From Ampullaceana balthica (lineage: Eukaryota > Mollusca > Gastropoda > Lymnaeidae): a stretch of DNA of 64,000 nt. The notes below the pieces were generated by a model, which saw only the letters and a program-made list of their open reading frames with translations, was not told the origin of the DNA and did no database searches. Shown piece after piece: positions 1 through 11,504 of the stretch; within the stretch, counting starts at the first letter, position 1; each line of letters starts with the position of its first letter. The position numbers and the translations under genes are program-made. The DNA lies in assembly GCA_944989445.1 (NCBI GenBank), contig CALYLW010001097.1, positions 380,671-444,670 on the forward strand, written 5' to 3'.

Positions 1-178
1 TGTAAATGTAAACATGTACACAAACAAGTGGTCTGTACATGGGTGTAAATGTAAACATGTACACCAACAAGTGGTCTGTACATGGGTGTAAATGTAAACA
101 TGTACACAACAAGTGGTCTGTAGATGGGTGTAAATGTAAACATGTACAAAAACAAGTGGTCTGTACATGGGTGTAAAT
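1..178. repeat. 43-bp minisatellite, about 4 copies
   Basis: A 43-bp unit (TGTAAATGTAAACATGTACA, then a segment containing AAGTGGTCTGTACAT) repeats about four times with few differences. It begins at the window edge, so the array may extend further left. It lies in an intron of the RagC/D gene. Confidence 0.9.
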
Positions 179-500
179 AATCTCTTCACTTCTTTCTTTG
201 TACAGCTAACAGGGAAAGTATAAGATTAATCCCTACTTACAGATTTTATTGTAATTGTTATCACCTATCTGCCTACTATAGTCATCTGATGGGCAGTTCT
301 TGTTCAGGTTGACAAGGGATATCAACCCTGTAATGCCACAACAACTAACTTTTCATAAACAGCAGCCACACCAAGAGCTGCAATTTAAAAGATAAATCTA
401 TTGTCTTTTGTAGACGGAAAGATGCCATAAATAAGCAGCAATATCTGCATTTCTTTTTCAATATTTAAAATAAAACAGCTACAATCTCACAATATAAATT

Positions 501-1480
501 TTAAAAACCCGTAAAAAAGCAAGTTTTTGACTATAAATCCTTTATGTACGAGACGTAACTAAACGAATGTTCATTATAATACGCAGCGCAAGACCATCCA
601 AAAATACAAAATTGCAGTTGTGTCGTAAAACATGTTTAATATAATGCGCACCGATCAGGAATATGTTTATAAAAAGTGTTGTCAATAAAATACGCACCTT
701 ATTGCACGACAGAAAGGTCGTTCAATATAATACGCACCGCGACACTCTATCTCAAAAAATAACATGATACATAGGAATAAATAAAATTATCTAAAAAATC
801 AATAATTTAATTACGGTACATGCGATCGATCTGAAATTTTGATACATTGTTTTTTTACCATCTGTACGAAACTGCCTTCAAAATTTCAGCTCGCTAGCTT
901 ACGAAGAAGTGGGTTAAAAATCGATCCAAAGTTTTGGCGACAAGCAAACACTCAACCAAACAGAAACGGCGAGTTAATATAAAGGATTTTTTTTAAAAAC
1001 CCGTAAAAAAACAAGTTTTTGACTATAAATCCTCTATGTATGAGAAGTAACTAAATGAATGTTCATTATAATACGCAGCGCAAGATCATCCAAAAATACA
1101 AAATTGCAGTTGTGTCATAAAACGTATTTAATATAATGCGCACCGATCAGGAATAAGTTTATAAAAAGTGTTGTCAATAAAATACGCACCTTATTGCGCA
1201 ACAGGAAAGGTCGTTCAATATAACACGTACCGCGACAATATAGCAAAAAAATTTAACATGATACATTGAGATAAAATAATCTAAAAATTCAATAATTTAA
1301 TTACGGTACATGCGATCGATCTGAAATTTTGATACACTGTTTTTATCATTGGTACAAAACTGCCTGCAAAATTTCAGCTCGCTAGCTTACGAGAAAGTGT
1401 GTTAAAAATCGATCCAAAGTTTTGGCGACAAGGGCGCAAGCAAGCAAGCAGACACCACGAGTTAATATAAAGGATTTAAA
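501..1480. repeat. Tandem pair of a ~490-bp dispersed-repeat unit
   Basis: Two units, 501-990 and 993-1480, are offset by about 492 bp and align nearly end to end. Both start near TTAAAAACCCGTAAAAAA and end in GAGTTAATATAAAGGATTT. Each holds phrases such as TTCATTATAATACGCAGCGC and AATTTCAGCTCGCTAGCTTA. There is no ORF of note. The unit resembles a mobile-element body, but I cannot name a family. Confidence 0.8.
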
Positions 1481-1734
1481 TACCAGATTTATGTGTATAA
1501 ACACAAGGCTCATTGACAAACTACAATACCATCTCTCACTAAACATCTAAGCAAATCACCTGTTTAGAATTGTTTCCCTTTTTTGCAAACCCCATGACAA
1601 GACTTTCAAAGCAATTAGCAACTCACATTCCACATTATTTAACCAGATCACAACAGTAAGAAATACATCACTTTGTCATCCAGAAATCTTAAACTGAAGA
1701 CAAAATATAGAAAACAAATTGTCTCTGTGTGCAG

Positions 1735-4700
1735 GATGACTACATGGAGGCTCTGTCCAGGCTACAGATGGTGGTGACCAGAGCCCACAAAATCAATGAG
1801 AACATCAAGTTTGAGGTCTTCATCCACAAGGTTGATGGACTCTCTGATGATAATAAGATTGAGACCCAGAGGGACATCTTACAGAGAGCGACTGATGAGC
1901 TGGCGGATGCTGGAATGGATAATATCAGGCTCAGGTACTTTGTTACAACAATTTTTTATGGATAATATCAGACTCAGGTACTTTGTTATAACAATTTTTG
2001 AGGGATAATATCAGACTCAGTTACTTTGTTATAACAATTTTAGGAAATTTTTTACATTGAAAGAATTATTTATGAAATTATGACCCCCTTTCCAGTCCAT
2101 GACGGGACTATGGGGCAAGTGAAGTAGCATTCACAAGTTTTTAGCCACCATTAACGAGCAGGGGAATGTGTGGCCAGCACAATGCCCAGGGGCCTGCCAG
2201 TACCCGGGCTCAAACCCGCGACTCGGGATCTGCCTCGGATCGATAGTCCAGTGCGCTACCACTTAGACCATCGCGCCCCCCATGAAAGAATAATATAAAA
2301 ACAAATTTTTAAAGTTGAAGGGACATTTTTTTTACTTGAATGAGCTGTGTGTAAGGAAGGATGCACTCAGTATTATAACATATTACAATGACACTACACG
2401 CCCCGCGGCGTAGCATACGCCGCAGACTTGCTCATGGAGAGTGCAAAGAAAGTGGAGAAGGAACTGACACAAACTACAGCACGAAGAAATCAAAACAACG
2501 CGAGTGAACGTGGGTTTGGGGGGGAGTGTCTGCCAACTCATTGTTGGTTTTCGAGACATTTGCAGCCGAAATTCGGTACACCCCTAACTTCTATGAAGTC
2601 AGCTGTAAAACGATAATCTGTTTAAAATCGGAGTTACATAATCGATAATTGGTTTTCCAAATAAAAAAACAAAAAAAACCACGCAATTAACAACCCTAAA
2701 TATGACTAACCCTCGCTAGGGTCGCCAATCAGTTTATGTTTAAGGGATGGTAATATTAAATGGGAGGTGGGTAACAACAACCTCAGTGTACATGTCTTCA
2801 CGTTTACTGGTTATTTTTTATTTACTTGGTGCTGCTTTTTGTGTCTGTACTCTCAAACCCCCCCCCACCACCAACCGTTCTTTGCACTGTCTATGATGAG
2901 CAAGTCTGCGGCGTATGCTTTGCAATAAAGGGGTAAAAAGAACGGGCACAGACATTTTTAAAATTTTTTAAAAATTAATGTATTTGCTGGGGCTTGATCC
3001 CAGGACCTTGCCGCATGAGGCGGACGTGATAACCAGTACACTACGAATCTCACGTCCTTCTGTGAAGGAACAATGCAAGTGAAACGCAAGGACCATTGTT
3101 GGTAACCCCTCCACTACCTTCGCTTTCCAACCGTTCTAGACGCACTGTGGCGTAGCTTACGCCGCAGACTTGCTCATAGATAGTGCAAGAAAAAAAGGGT
3201 AGTGGCAGAACGGACACAAACAGTAGCACGAACAAATGGGAACAATGCGAGTGAACGTTGGGGGACCACAGAAGCATTTTTGGTAAGTATTTCGGACATC
3301 GCCACAATATATAAACAAATATTACAGCCATGAAGCCAAGTTGGAGAGCAACAACGTCGTCCATGAACGAAATATGCGACCAATAGAAACAGACAGGTAC
3401 CTGGTGAAGGAATTGATATAACATTGAACTAAGCTTTTTTCCGTGACATGCGAAGCGGTGTTTATGTTTGCTAAGAAAGGGGGGAAAAGAACAGGCATTA
3501 GCGTTTAATTTTTAAAAATTAAAAAAAAACATATGTTGCCGCTTGGGCTTGAACCTAAGACCTTCCGCATGTCAGGCGGATGTAATAACCAATACACTAC
3601 GAAATACATACACACTGTGCAGGAACATCAAAAGTGAATGTAAAAAACATTGCTGGTCTCAAGACATGCCCCAACCCACCACTACCTTGGTTGCCAAACG
3701 TTAACTGTGTTTAGTTGACCCCAGCGAGGGTCATTCGTCATGCTCGGATGCACATACTTGCAGCTTGCCTCCCATGGTCCTACCATGAAGAGAATTATAT
3801 ATATAGATGTGTTAAAGTATTCGGCTTGCAAGTTGTAAGCTGTTTTGGAAAAATCAGAGAGTGGACAATTATTTTCTATTTTATAAGTTAGCATTTTTTG
3901 TGTAAAGTAATTTAACAAAAATCAGTTCAATCTGAATGCTAGTGCATAACCCGTGGACATAGAAGCAACATTACAACCTCACATTATGAACAATAAACTT
4001 GTTAAAAACTATATTCACTATAGTTGTATTCCTTGTATTCACTGTGGTTGTATACCTTGTATTCACTATGGTTTTATTCCTTGTATTCACTATGGTTGTA
4101 TACCTTGTATTCACTATGGATGTATTCCTTGTATTCACTATGGTTGTATTCCTTGTATTCACTATGGATGTATTCCTTTTATTCACTATGGATGTATTCC
4201 TTGTATTCACTATGGTTGTATTCCTTGTATTCACTATGGTTTTATTCCTTGTATTCACTATGGATGTATTCCTTGTATTCACTATGGATGTATTCCTTGT
4301 ATTCACTATGGTTGTATTCCTTGTATTCACTATGGATGTATTCCTTGTATTCACTATGGTTGTATTCCTTGTATTCACTATGGTTGTATTCCTTGTATTC
4401 ACTATGGTTTTATTCCTTGTATTCACTATGGATGTATTCCTTGTATTCACTATGGTTTTATTCCTTGTATTCACTATGGATGTATTCCTTGTATTCCCTA
4501 GGGTTTTATTCCTTGTATTCACTATAGATGTATTCCTTGTATTCACTATGGTTTTATTCCTTGTATTCACTATGGATGTATTCCTTGTATTCACTATGGA
4601 TGTATTCCTTGTATTCACTATGGTTGTATTCCTTGTATTCACTATGGTTGTATTTCTTGTATTCACTATGGTTGTATTTCTTGTATTCACTATGGTTGTA

Positions 4701-7700
4701 TTCCTATTCAGCAGTTGTTTCAACTTCTCTGTTTAATCCATTTTATTCCTTACTCTTATTTAAATTCATAATTTATTAATTATGTTTGAAGTTAACAAAA
4801 TATGCTGCTGAAAAACTCAAACATTGCCTTATTTTGTGACCTTCGTGGCTCTAAACTGATTTGTTTTTTTATTTTGTTCCTTTCAGTTTTCATCTGACAA
4901 GTATTTACGACCACTCCATATTTGAAGCCTTCAGCAAAGTTGTGCAAAAATTAATACCTCAGCTTGCAATATTGGAAAATTTATTAGACATTGTTATTTC
5001 AGTAAGTACTTGTTGTTTAAGTAAAAAAAGTAAAGAGCAAAATTATCAAAAAGTAATTAAGAATACATATGTTATTTGCTAGTTATTTGTTAGTTGAATG
5101 AGCTGCTATGTACCACACCCCGAGAAAAAAAAAGGTAAAAGATCCAATTATTAAAGGATAAATAAGAATTGTTTTGTCTTTCAGCCAGTTTGAACAAAAG
5201 CGGTGGAAAGTTATTCCATGTTAATCCATGTTTTTTTATGTTGCTTAATTTCAGAATTCAAAAATTGAGAAAGCATTTCTCTTTGATGTTGTTAGTAAAA
5301 TCTACATTGCCACAGACAGCTCCCCAGTCGATATGCAGTGTTATGAGTTGTGCTGTGACATGATTGATGTTGTCATTGATATGTCATGTATATATGGGTG
5401 AGTAGATGTTAATATTGTCATTGATATGTCATGTATATATGCGCGAGTAGATGTTAATAAACCTCATTTTCATTTATGATTTTTGCATATAATTGAACTG
5501 CCATAATCGTAATTCATCAAATATCATAGTGCTTTGATGCTTCTGCCATCAGTTGTAAAGCTAATGGGGACTTAGTGGTTATTAGTTAATTATTTCAAAG
5601 TTTTAAGTAAGTGTCATATAATTTAAGGTCACGTATTACACAGATTTATTTACTCTTGTGTATTTTACAACTATTTACTTTTTTAGATTAAAATTATTAA
5701 AAAAAACATGTTAAAGTCAATTTTAGCTCTTTTTCACATCCAGCAGTGTATTACAAATTTACATCCATATTTAGTGTTCCTTAGAAGTGTACTTGTGCAT
5801 TAGTGTACATAGTAGGGATAAAGGGGTAGTGCTTAATATGTTTAAAGTTTAAAAATCACAAACAATTTATAATGATGAGGAATGTCATCACTTTGATGCT
5901 TTCACAATAACTTATTCAAAGTACTTCCTTCTGCTGCTTATTAAATCTAGTACTTCATATGCTGCTTATTATATCTATTACTTCATATGCTGCTTATTTA
6001 TATCTAATGATCTAAATCAAAATCTAAACTTGCTGTCTGGATCTATTGAGAATGTATTTGAGAAATGTAGTTCTTTCCCTGAAAGCAAAAAAAAATTTAA
6101 AAGCTTTTTGCTTAGTGTATTTAAAAAAAATAAAAATCACCCAGCAGTTGTATAGTTTTAAAAACCCTATAAGATTATAATAAACATTTTCTGATAGTAA
6201 AATCAGGTTCTTAGGCAAATCAGCGTTCAGCAGAGTTAAATATTTTGACTCATATGAGGCCTTCACAATTAACTTATTTCTTCACTCAATTTAAAATAAT
6301 TTTAATTTATTGGATTAAATTGCATTTGAAATATATATAATATATAGAGATCAGTTTTAAAATATATATAATATATAGAGATCAGTTTTTAAAATATATA
6401 TAATATATAGAGATCAGTTTTTAAAATATATATAATATATAGATATCAGTTTTTAAAATATAAATAATTATAGAGATCAGTTTTTAAAATATATATAATA
6501 TATAGAGATCAGTTTTAAAATATATATAATATATAGATATCAGTTTTTAAAATATAAATAATTATAGAGATCAGTTTTTAAAATATATATAATATATAGA
6601 GATCAGTTTTAAAATATATATATAATATATAGAGATCAGTTTTTAAAATATATATAATATATAGATATCAGTTTTTAAAATATAAATAATTATAGAGATC
6701 AGTTTTTAAAATATATATAATATATAGAGATCAGTTTTAAAATATATATAATATATAGAGATCAGTTTTTAAAATATATAAAATAATAATATATAGAGAT
6801 CAGTTTTTAAAATATATATAGTATATAGAGATCAGTTTTTAAAATATATATAATATATAGAGATCAGTTTTTAAAATATATATAATATATAGAGATCAGT
6901 TTTTAAAATATATATAATATATAGAGATCAGTTTTTAAAATATATATAATATATAGAGATCAGTTTTTAAAATATATATAATATATAGAGATCAGTTTTT
7001 AAAATATATGTAATATATAGAGATCAGTTTTTAAAATATATATAATATATAGAGATCAGTTTTTAAAATATATATAATATATAGAGATCAGTTTTTAAAA
7101 TATATATAATATATAGAGATCAGTTTTTAAAATATATATAATGTATAGAGATCAGTTTTTAAAATATATATAATGTATAGAGATCAGTTTTTAAAATATA
7201 TATAATGTATAGAGATCAGTTTTTAAAATATATATAATGTATAGAGATCAGTTTTTAAAATATATATAATATATAGAGATCAGTTTTTAAAATATATATA
7301 ATATATAGAGATCAGTTTTTAAAATATATATAATATATAGAGATCAGTTTTTAAAATATATATAATATATAGAGATCAGTTTTTAAAATATATAATATAT
7401 AGAGATCAGTTTTTAAAATATATATAATATATAGAGATCAGTTTTTAAAATATAAATAATTATAGAGATCAGTTTTTAAAATATATATAATATATAGAGA
7501 TCAGTTTTTAAAATATATATAATATATAGATATCAGTTTTTAAAATATAAATAATTATAGAGATCAGTTTTTAAAATATATATAATATATAGAGATCAGT
7601 TTTAAAATATATATAATATATAGATATCAGTTTTTAAAATATAAATAATTATAGAGATCAGTTTTTAAAATATATATAATATATAGAGATCAGTTTTAAA

Positions 7701-10700
7701 ATATATATATAATATATAGAGATCAGTTTTTAAAATATATATAATATATAGATATCAGTTTTTTAAAATATAAATAATTATAGAGATCAGTTTTTAAAAT
7801 ATATATAATATATAGAGATCAGTTTTTAAAATATATATAATATATAGAGATCAGTTTTTAAAATATATAAATAATAATATATAGAGATCAGTTTTTAAAA
7901 TATATATAGTATATAGAGATCAGTTTTTAAAATATATATAATATATAGAGATCAGTTTTTAAAATATATATAATATATAGAGATCAGTTTTAAAATATAT
8001 ATAATATATAGAGATCAGTTTTTAAAATTTATATAATATATAGAGATCAGTTTTTAAAATATATATAATATATAGAGATCAGTTTTTAAAATATATGTAA
8101 TATATAGAGATCAGTTTTTAAAATATATATAATATATAGAGATCAGTTTTTAAAATATATATAATATATAGAGATCAGTTTTTAAAATATATATAATATA
8201 TAGAGATCAGTTTTTAAAATATATATAATGTATAGAGATCAGTTTTTAAAATATATATAATGTATAGAGATCAGTTTTTAAAATATATATAATGTATAGA
8301 GATCAGTTTTTAAAATATATATAATGTATAGAGATCAGTTTTTAAAATATATATAATATATAGAGATCAGTTTTTAAAATATATATAATATATAGAGATC
8401 AGTTTTAAAAATATATAATATATAGAGATCAGTTTTAAAAATATATATATAGAGATCAGTTTTTAAAATATATAATATATAGAGAGCAGTTTTTAAAATA
8501 TATATAATATATAGAGATCAGTTTTTTTTAAATGACTTTTCTGATAAAAATACTTCAACATTGCTTTTTTAAAATTAAAAAAATCATGGGTTTGGAAAGA
8601 GGGGGGGGGAGTGGAGCCTCGTATTACCACTTGGTACAGGCCATATCCTTTACACTACGATCAGTGATAATGGTTTGATATTTACTAGGCTATTTCTTTT
8701 GTTTTATTGACCATTACCATGCAGTGATGAGCAACTTTGAGATACTCGAGTTTATACAGCAAAACAAAATGATACTATTTTGGGAGTTCCAGTGTAAAGT
8801 GGTCTGATATGATACTATTTTGGGAGTTCCAGTGTAAAGTGCTCTGATATGATACTATTTTAGTAGTTCCAGTGTAAAATGCTCTGATATGATACTATTT
8901 TGGGAGTTCCAGTGTAAAATGCTCTGATATGATACTATTTTAGTACTTCCAGTGTAAAGTGCTCTGATATGATACTATTTTGGGAGTTCCAGTGTAAAAT
9001 GCTCTGATATGATACTATTTTAGTAGTTCCAGTTTAAAGTGCTCTGATATGATACTGATATGATACTATTTTAGTAGTTCCAGTGCAAAGTGCTCTGATA
9101 TGATACTATTTTGGGAGTTCCAGTGTAAAGTGCTCTGATATGATACTATTTTGGGAGTTCCAGTGTAAAGTGCTCTGATATGATACTATTTTAGTAGTTC
9201 CAGTGTAAAGTGCTCTGAAAAGATCTAATTTTTGGGCCTCTATAGTTACACCTGAAATGATATAAGCTCTGACAGTTTTCAATATTTATTCCCTCGAGCA
9301 CAGTCTTAAGCTGATCAAAAATAATTCCATAAACTTATTTACTCACAGCGTACGGGACTTCTTGTTCTCACGGTAACATTTTTAGTCTCCTAATCCTTAG
9401 TTTCCCATCTTTCATCCATTTGTATCTTCACAAACCTATTTATGGCAAAAATATTAATATACAGGGAATTCATAGAGAGTTTGGGAATATAGCTATGTAT
9501 TTTGATATTACTTTTATGGGTTGTTGTTTTTTTTCCCATACTCCCTTCCCCCTTTCAAATTTACTCTTTTATTGGGCAACATTTGGAACGAGTAATTTTT
9601 CTTCTCCTCATATATTAATCATCATATTATATTTTTAACAAGTTATAGAGGTTAAGGCTTTGATCTTGAGTTGTGCATTCATTTTTGTCAAACATCACGT
9701 AAAAATAGATTAGCTATGCTTCAAAGTTAAAACTCATTTCAAATTTAAAGTGATTTATCTACCAAAGGCATTTCATGACATTCTCGATTTGACGTAATTT
9801 CATTTCATTAAATTTGGATGTCAGAAGGTATAAACCATTTAAATTTTTCAAGTTTCAAACCTCTTATGATATGATGAACTCTTAGGTCATCCCCAATACA
9901 GGGTCATATCTAGGGAGGGTCAGAACTAAGGAATGTGTTCTAGGAACCATTACAAGTGTTCAGAAAATTGTATATCTCCCTCATCACCTGCACCACCCTC
10001 CGCATTGAATGGACTGGACGGTCTTCCAACCACTACAAATATATACCTTGTACCTGAGTCTTCCAACCACTACAAATATATATACCTTGTACCTGAGTCT
10101 TCCAACCACTACAAATATATATACCTTGTACCTGAGTCTTCCAACCACTACAAATATATACCTTGTACCTGAGTCTTCCAACCACTACAAATATATATAT
10201 ACCTTGTACCTGAGTCTTCCAACCACTACAAATATACCTTGTACCTGAGTCCTCCAACCACTACACTACAAATATACCTTGTACCTGAGTCTTTCAACCA
10301 CTACAAATATACCTTGATTTCTTCCCTGAACAAATAAATTTAGAATAGGACTGCGATAAAGCTTTTAAATAAAATACAAAATTTATTGTTTTCATTACAC
10401 ACTTTGTTTGTGTATATATATTTTTTTTATCTGAACAAATGAAACAACTGATTATAAATATGAAGATTATCTTTAACAGAATAAAGAAAACTTACTTCAA
10501 TTTTTTTTTCTATTTTCATGTCATAGATGTTTTTTTAAATATTTTTACAAAAATTAACTAAAAAAATTGTATTCAACAAACTTTAAAAAATTTGAATAAT
10601 TAACTCTTGTCAATTAATAAGTCAGAAACTTACTAATCATTTGGTTCAATAAAATTACAATGTATACATTTATCAATCCATTAAATGATATTATGATACT

Positions 10701-11504
10701 TCCTAACACAGTGCTAGAGATGACGGTGCTTTTGACAATGAATCTGCTGCCTTCATAAAACTCAACTCCAGCACCGTCTTGTTCCTTAGGGAAGTGAACA
10801 GGCACTTGGCTCTATTGTGTATCCTCCGTGAAGATGGCTGTGAAAATAGAGGTGCGTCATTCCCCTTTCTCTTCTGAGCTTAGTAGATAGAATACGTGGT
10901 CATGCCAACTTAACATAAGAATTGGCTTCATTTACTTCAATGTACATAATTATTGACATTACTCAGTAACATCATTGAGTTAAATCATTTAAACTAAGAC
11001 AATATAGAATTTTAAAAATTGTTGTTATTCTTTTAAAATAAAGCTAAAATATTTACAAACTAAGAGTTAGGAAGAGTTATTACAGATAAAACTTAAGTTC
11101 AAAGTCAAGTAAAATTTCTGAACTAACAAATTCTTTAAATAGCTGATCTGAAGTCATACAATAATAACTGGTGAATCAATGAAAACATCTGACTTGTTAA
11201 CATGTGATTAATTAATCATGTCTCTCACCAGCTTTCAAACCTTTTATTTCATATACTTCCAGGCATCATTGAATATAACTTTAAGTGTTTCCGCACTGCC
11301 ATCCAAGAAGTATTTGTTGCCCGCAACAAGCAGGCCAACAAGAGCACTGGACATCCACAGATGGACCATTTAGTAAACAGTCAGATTGACGGAACACTTA
11401 ACTCTGCAATATCCTGCCAAAGCAATGGAATGCTGGGAGCTGCCAGCGGTCATTCATTTCTAAATGGCTCAGTGCGTCAGGTTGATGATGATGATGATGA
11501 TTAA
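1735..11504 (+). CDS. RRAGC: Ras-related GTP-binding protein C/D (RagC/D), 3' part
   Basis: Rag GTPase that pairs with RagA/B on the lysosome to recruit mTORC1 in response to amino acids. Five exons are visible: 1735-1934, 4887-5001, 5255-5397, 10712-10851 and 11263-11504 (stop TAA 11502-11504), joining in frame to 279 codons. All introns are GT-AG. The first exon opens with [10 protein letters not shown] and carries HKVDG, the RagC form of the G4 guanine-specificity motif. Exons 2-4 encode the C-terminal roadblock-type dimerisation domain ([32 protein letters not shown]). The P-loop, G2 and G3 exons must lie left of the window. The tail differs from vertebrates: it is polar and ends in six Asp from a GAT microsatellite. 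Invertebrates usually have one RagC/D gene, so the C versus D name is nominal. Two exon ends are tandemly duplicated (1918-2046 and 5370-5459). Confidence 0.95.
1918..2046 (+). repeat. 43-bp triplication spanning a RagC/D exon end and donor
   Basis: A 43-bp unit starts at 1918, 1961 and 2004. Copy 1 is the true exon end plus donor (CTCAG/GTACTT). Copy 2 keeps an intact donor. Copy 3 has TCAGTTACTT, so its GT after AG is shifted. The exon codes for conserved Rag residues, so the first copy is the ancestral one. Confidence 0.85.
2080..2281 (-). mobile_element. tRNA-derived SINE
   Basis: On the minus strand the element starts with a tRNA-like head. It has an A-box-like TGGTCTAAGTGGTAGCGC and a B-box-like GGGTTTGAGCCC at suitable spacing, followed by an unrelated body ending near CCAGTCCATGACGGGACTAT on the plus strand. 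Such heads drive Pol III transcription of SINEs. It lies in a RagC/D intron. Its family is not identified. Confidence 0.75.
2405..2922. mobile_element. Foldback/MITE-like element with ~45-bp inverted ends
   Basis: The left end (2405-2452) and right end (about 2877-2922) are inverted copies sharing GCATACGCCGCAGACTTGCT and AGTGCAAAGAA. The left end also contains a small perfect hairpin, GCGGCGTA-GCA-TACGCCGC. There is no transposase ORF. A related end with the same hairpin lies at 3146-3190. Confidence 0.7.
2986..3053 (-). repeat. tRNA-Val-like pseudo-tRNA within a dispersed repeat (copy 1)
   Basis: The minus strand reads GTAGTGTACTGGTTATCACG followed by TCCGCCTCATGCGG and GGTCCTGGGATCAAGCCCC. 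This resembles a eukaryotic tRNA-Val, but the anticodon position reads CAT and the acceptor stem does not close. A diverged copy at 3538-3607 has the same flanks, so this is a SINE-type tRNA relic and not a working gene. Confidence 0.6.
3146..3705 (-). repeat. Second copy of the hairpin-end and tRNA-Val-like repeat
   Basis: The stretch 3146-3250 repeats the left end of the 2405 element, with hairpin GTGGCGTA-GCT-TACGCCGC. The stretch 3460-3705 repeats the AAAGAAC-rich spacer and the tRNA-Val-like segment (3538-3607) in the same order. Divergence is high, which suggests an old duplication or a second insertion. The apparent 124-aa minus-strand frame at 3050-3424 falls inside this repeat and is not a gene. 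Confidence 0.6.
4020..4705. repeat. 24-bp minisatellite, about 28 copies
   Basis: The unit TATTCACTATGGTTGTATTCCTTG repeats about 28 times with G/A/T variants at one or two sites. Because 24 is a multiple of 3 and the unit lacks stops in several frames, long repetitive ORFs appear on both strands. These are artefacts. The array lies in the intron between RagC/D exons 1935 and 4887. Confidence 0.95.
5370..5459 (+). repeat. 45-bp duplication of a RagC/D exon end and donor
   Basis: The unit TTGTCATTGATATGTCATGT and its continuation start at 5370 and again at 5415. Copy 1 holds the real donor (TATGG/GTGAGT at 5398). Copy 2 differs mainly at the donor, where GTGAGT reads GCGAGT. The rest is almost identical, so the duplication is recent and the second donor is weakened. 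Confidence 0.85.
5460..6320. other. Intron sequence, no feature seen
   Basis: AT-rich intron of the RagC/D gene. The short phrase CTTCATATGCTGCTTATTA repeats loosely around 5940-6000. I see no coding or RNA feature. Confidence 0.6.
6325..8525. repeat. 32-bp AT-rich minisatellite, ~69 copies, with higher-order repeat
   Basis: The unit of about 32 bp reads AGAGATCAGTTTTTAAAATA plus TATATAATATAT. Variant units recur in the same order about 1085 bp apart: an AAATAATAATATATAG variant near 6783 and 7868, an ATATGTAATATA variant near 7005 and 8094, and four consecutive AATGTATAG variants near 7140-7230 and 8225-8330. The array therefore grew by segmental duplication as well as unit slippage. Confidence 0.95.
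8771..9222. repeat. 40-bp minisatellite, about 11 copies
   Basis: The 40-bp unit reads GATACTATTTTGGGAGTTCC then AGTGTAAAGTGCTCTGATAT. Two main variants (TGGGAGTT and TAGTAGTT) are interspersed. One unit junction near 9050 carries an extra 10 bp. It lies in the same RagC/D intron. Confidence 0.95.
9223..10012. other. Intron sequence, no feature seen
   Basis: AT-rich intron sequence of the RagC/D gene between two minisatellites. The small ORF at 9420-9638 has no recognisable domain and no splice context. Confidence 0.6.
10013..10316. repeat. ~36-40-bp minisatellite, about 8 copies
   Basis: The unit is built on CTTCCAACCACTACAAATAT and ACCTTGTACCTGAGT. The TA run inside it varies in length, so the unit length varies too. 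The overlapping ORFs on both strands here are products of the repeat. Confidence 0.92.

Noticed and set aside
3050..3424. 124-aa minus-strand ORF
   Set aside because: Falls inside a dispersed repeat with tRNA-like sequence; no domain and no supporting exon structure.
2986..3607. Two tRNA-Val-like sequences as real tRNA genes
   Set aside because: Acceptor stems do not close, the anticodon differs from Val, and they share long non-tRNA flanks, as in SINE-type repeats.
3953..4779. Several long repetitive ORFs on both strands
   Set aside because: They are produced by a 24-bp minisatellite whose length is a multiple of three. No splice context or known protein.
9933..10257. Overlapping repetitive ORFs on both strands
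   Set aside because: Products of the ~36-40-bp minisatellite within a RagC/D intron.
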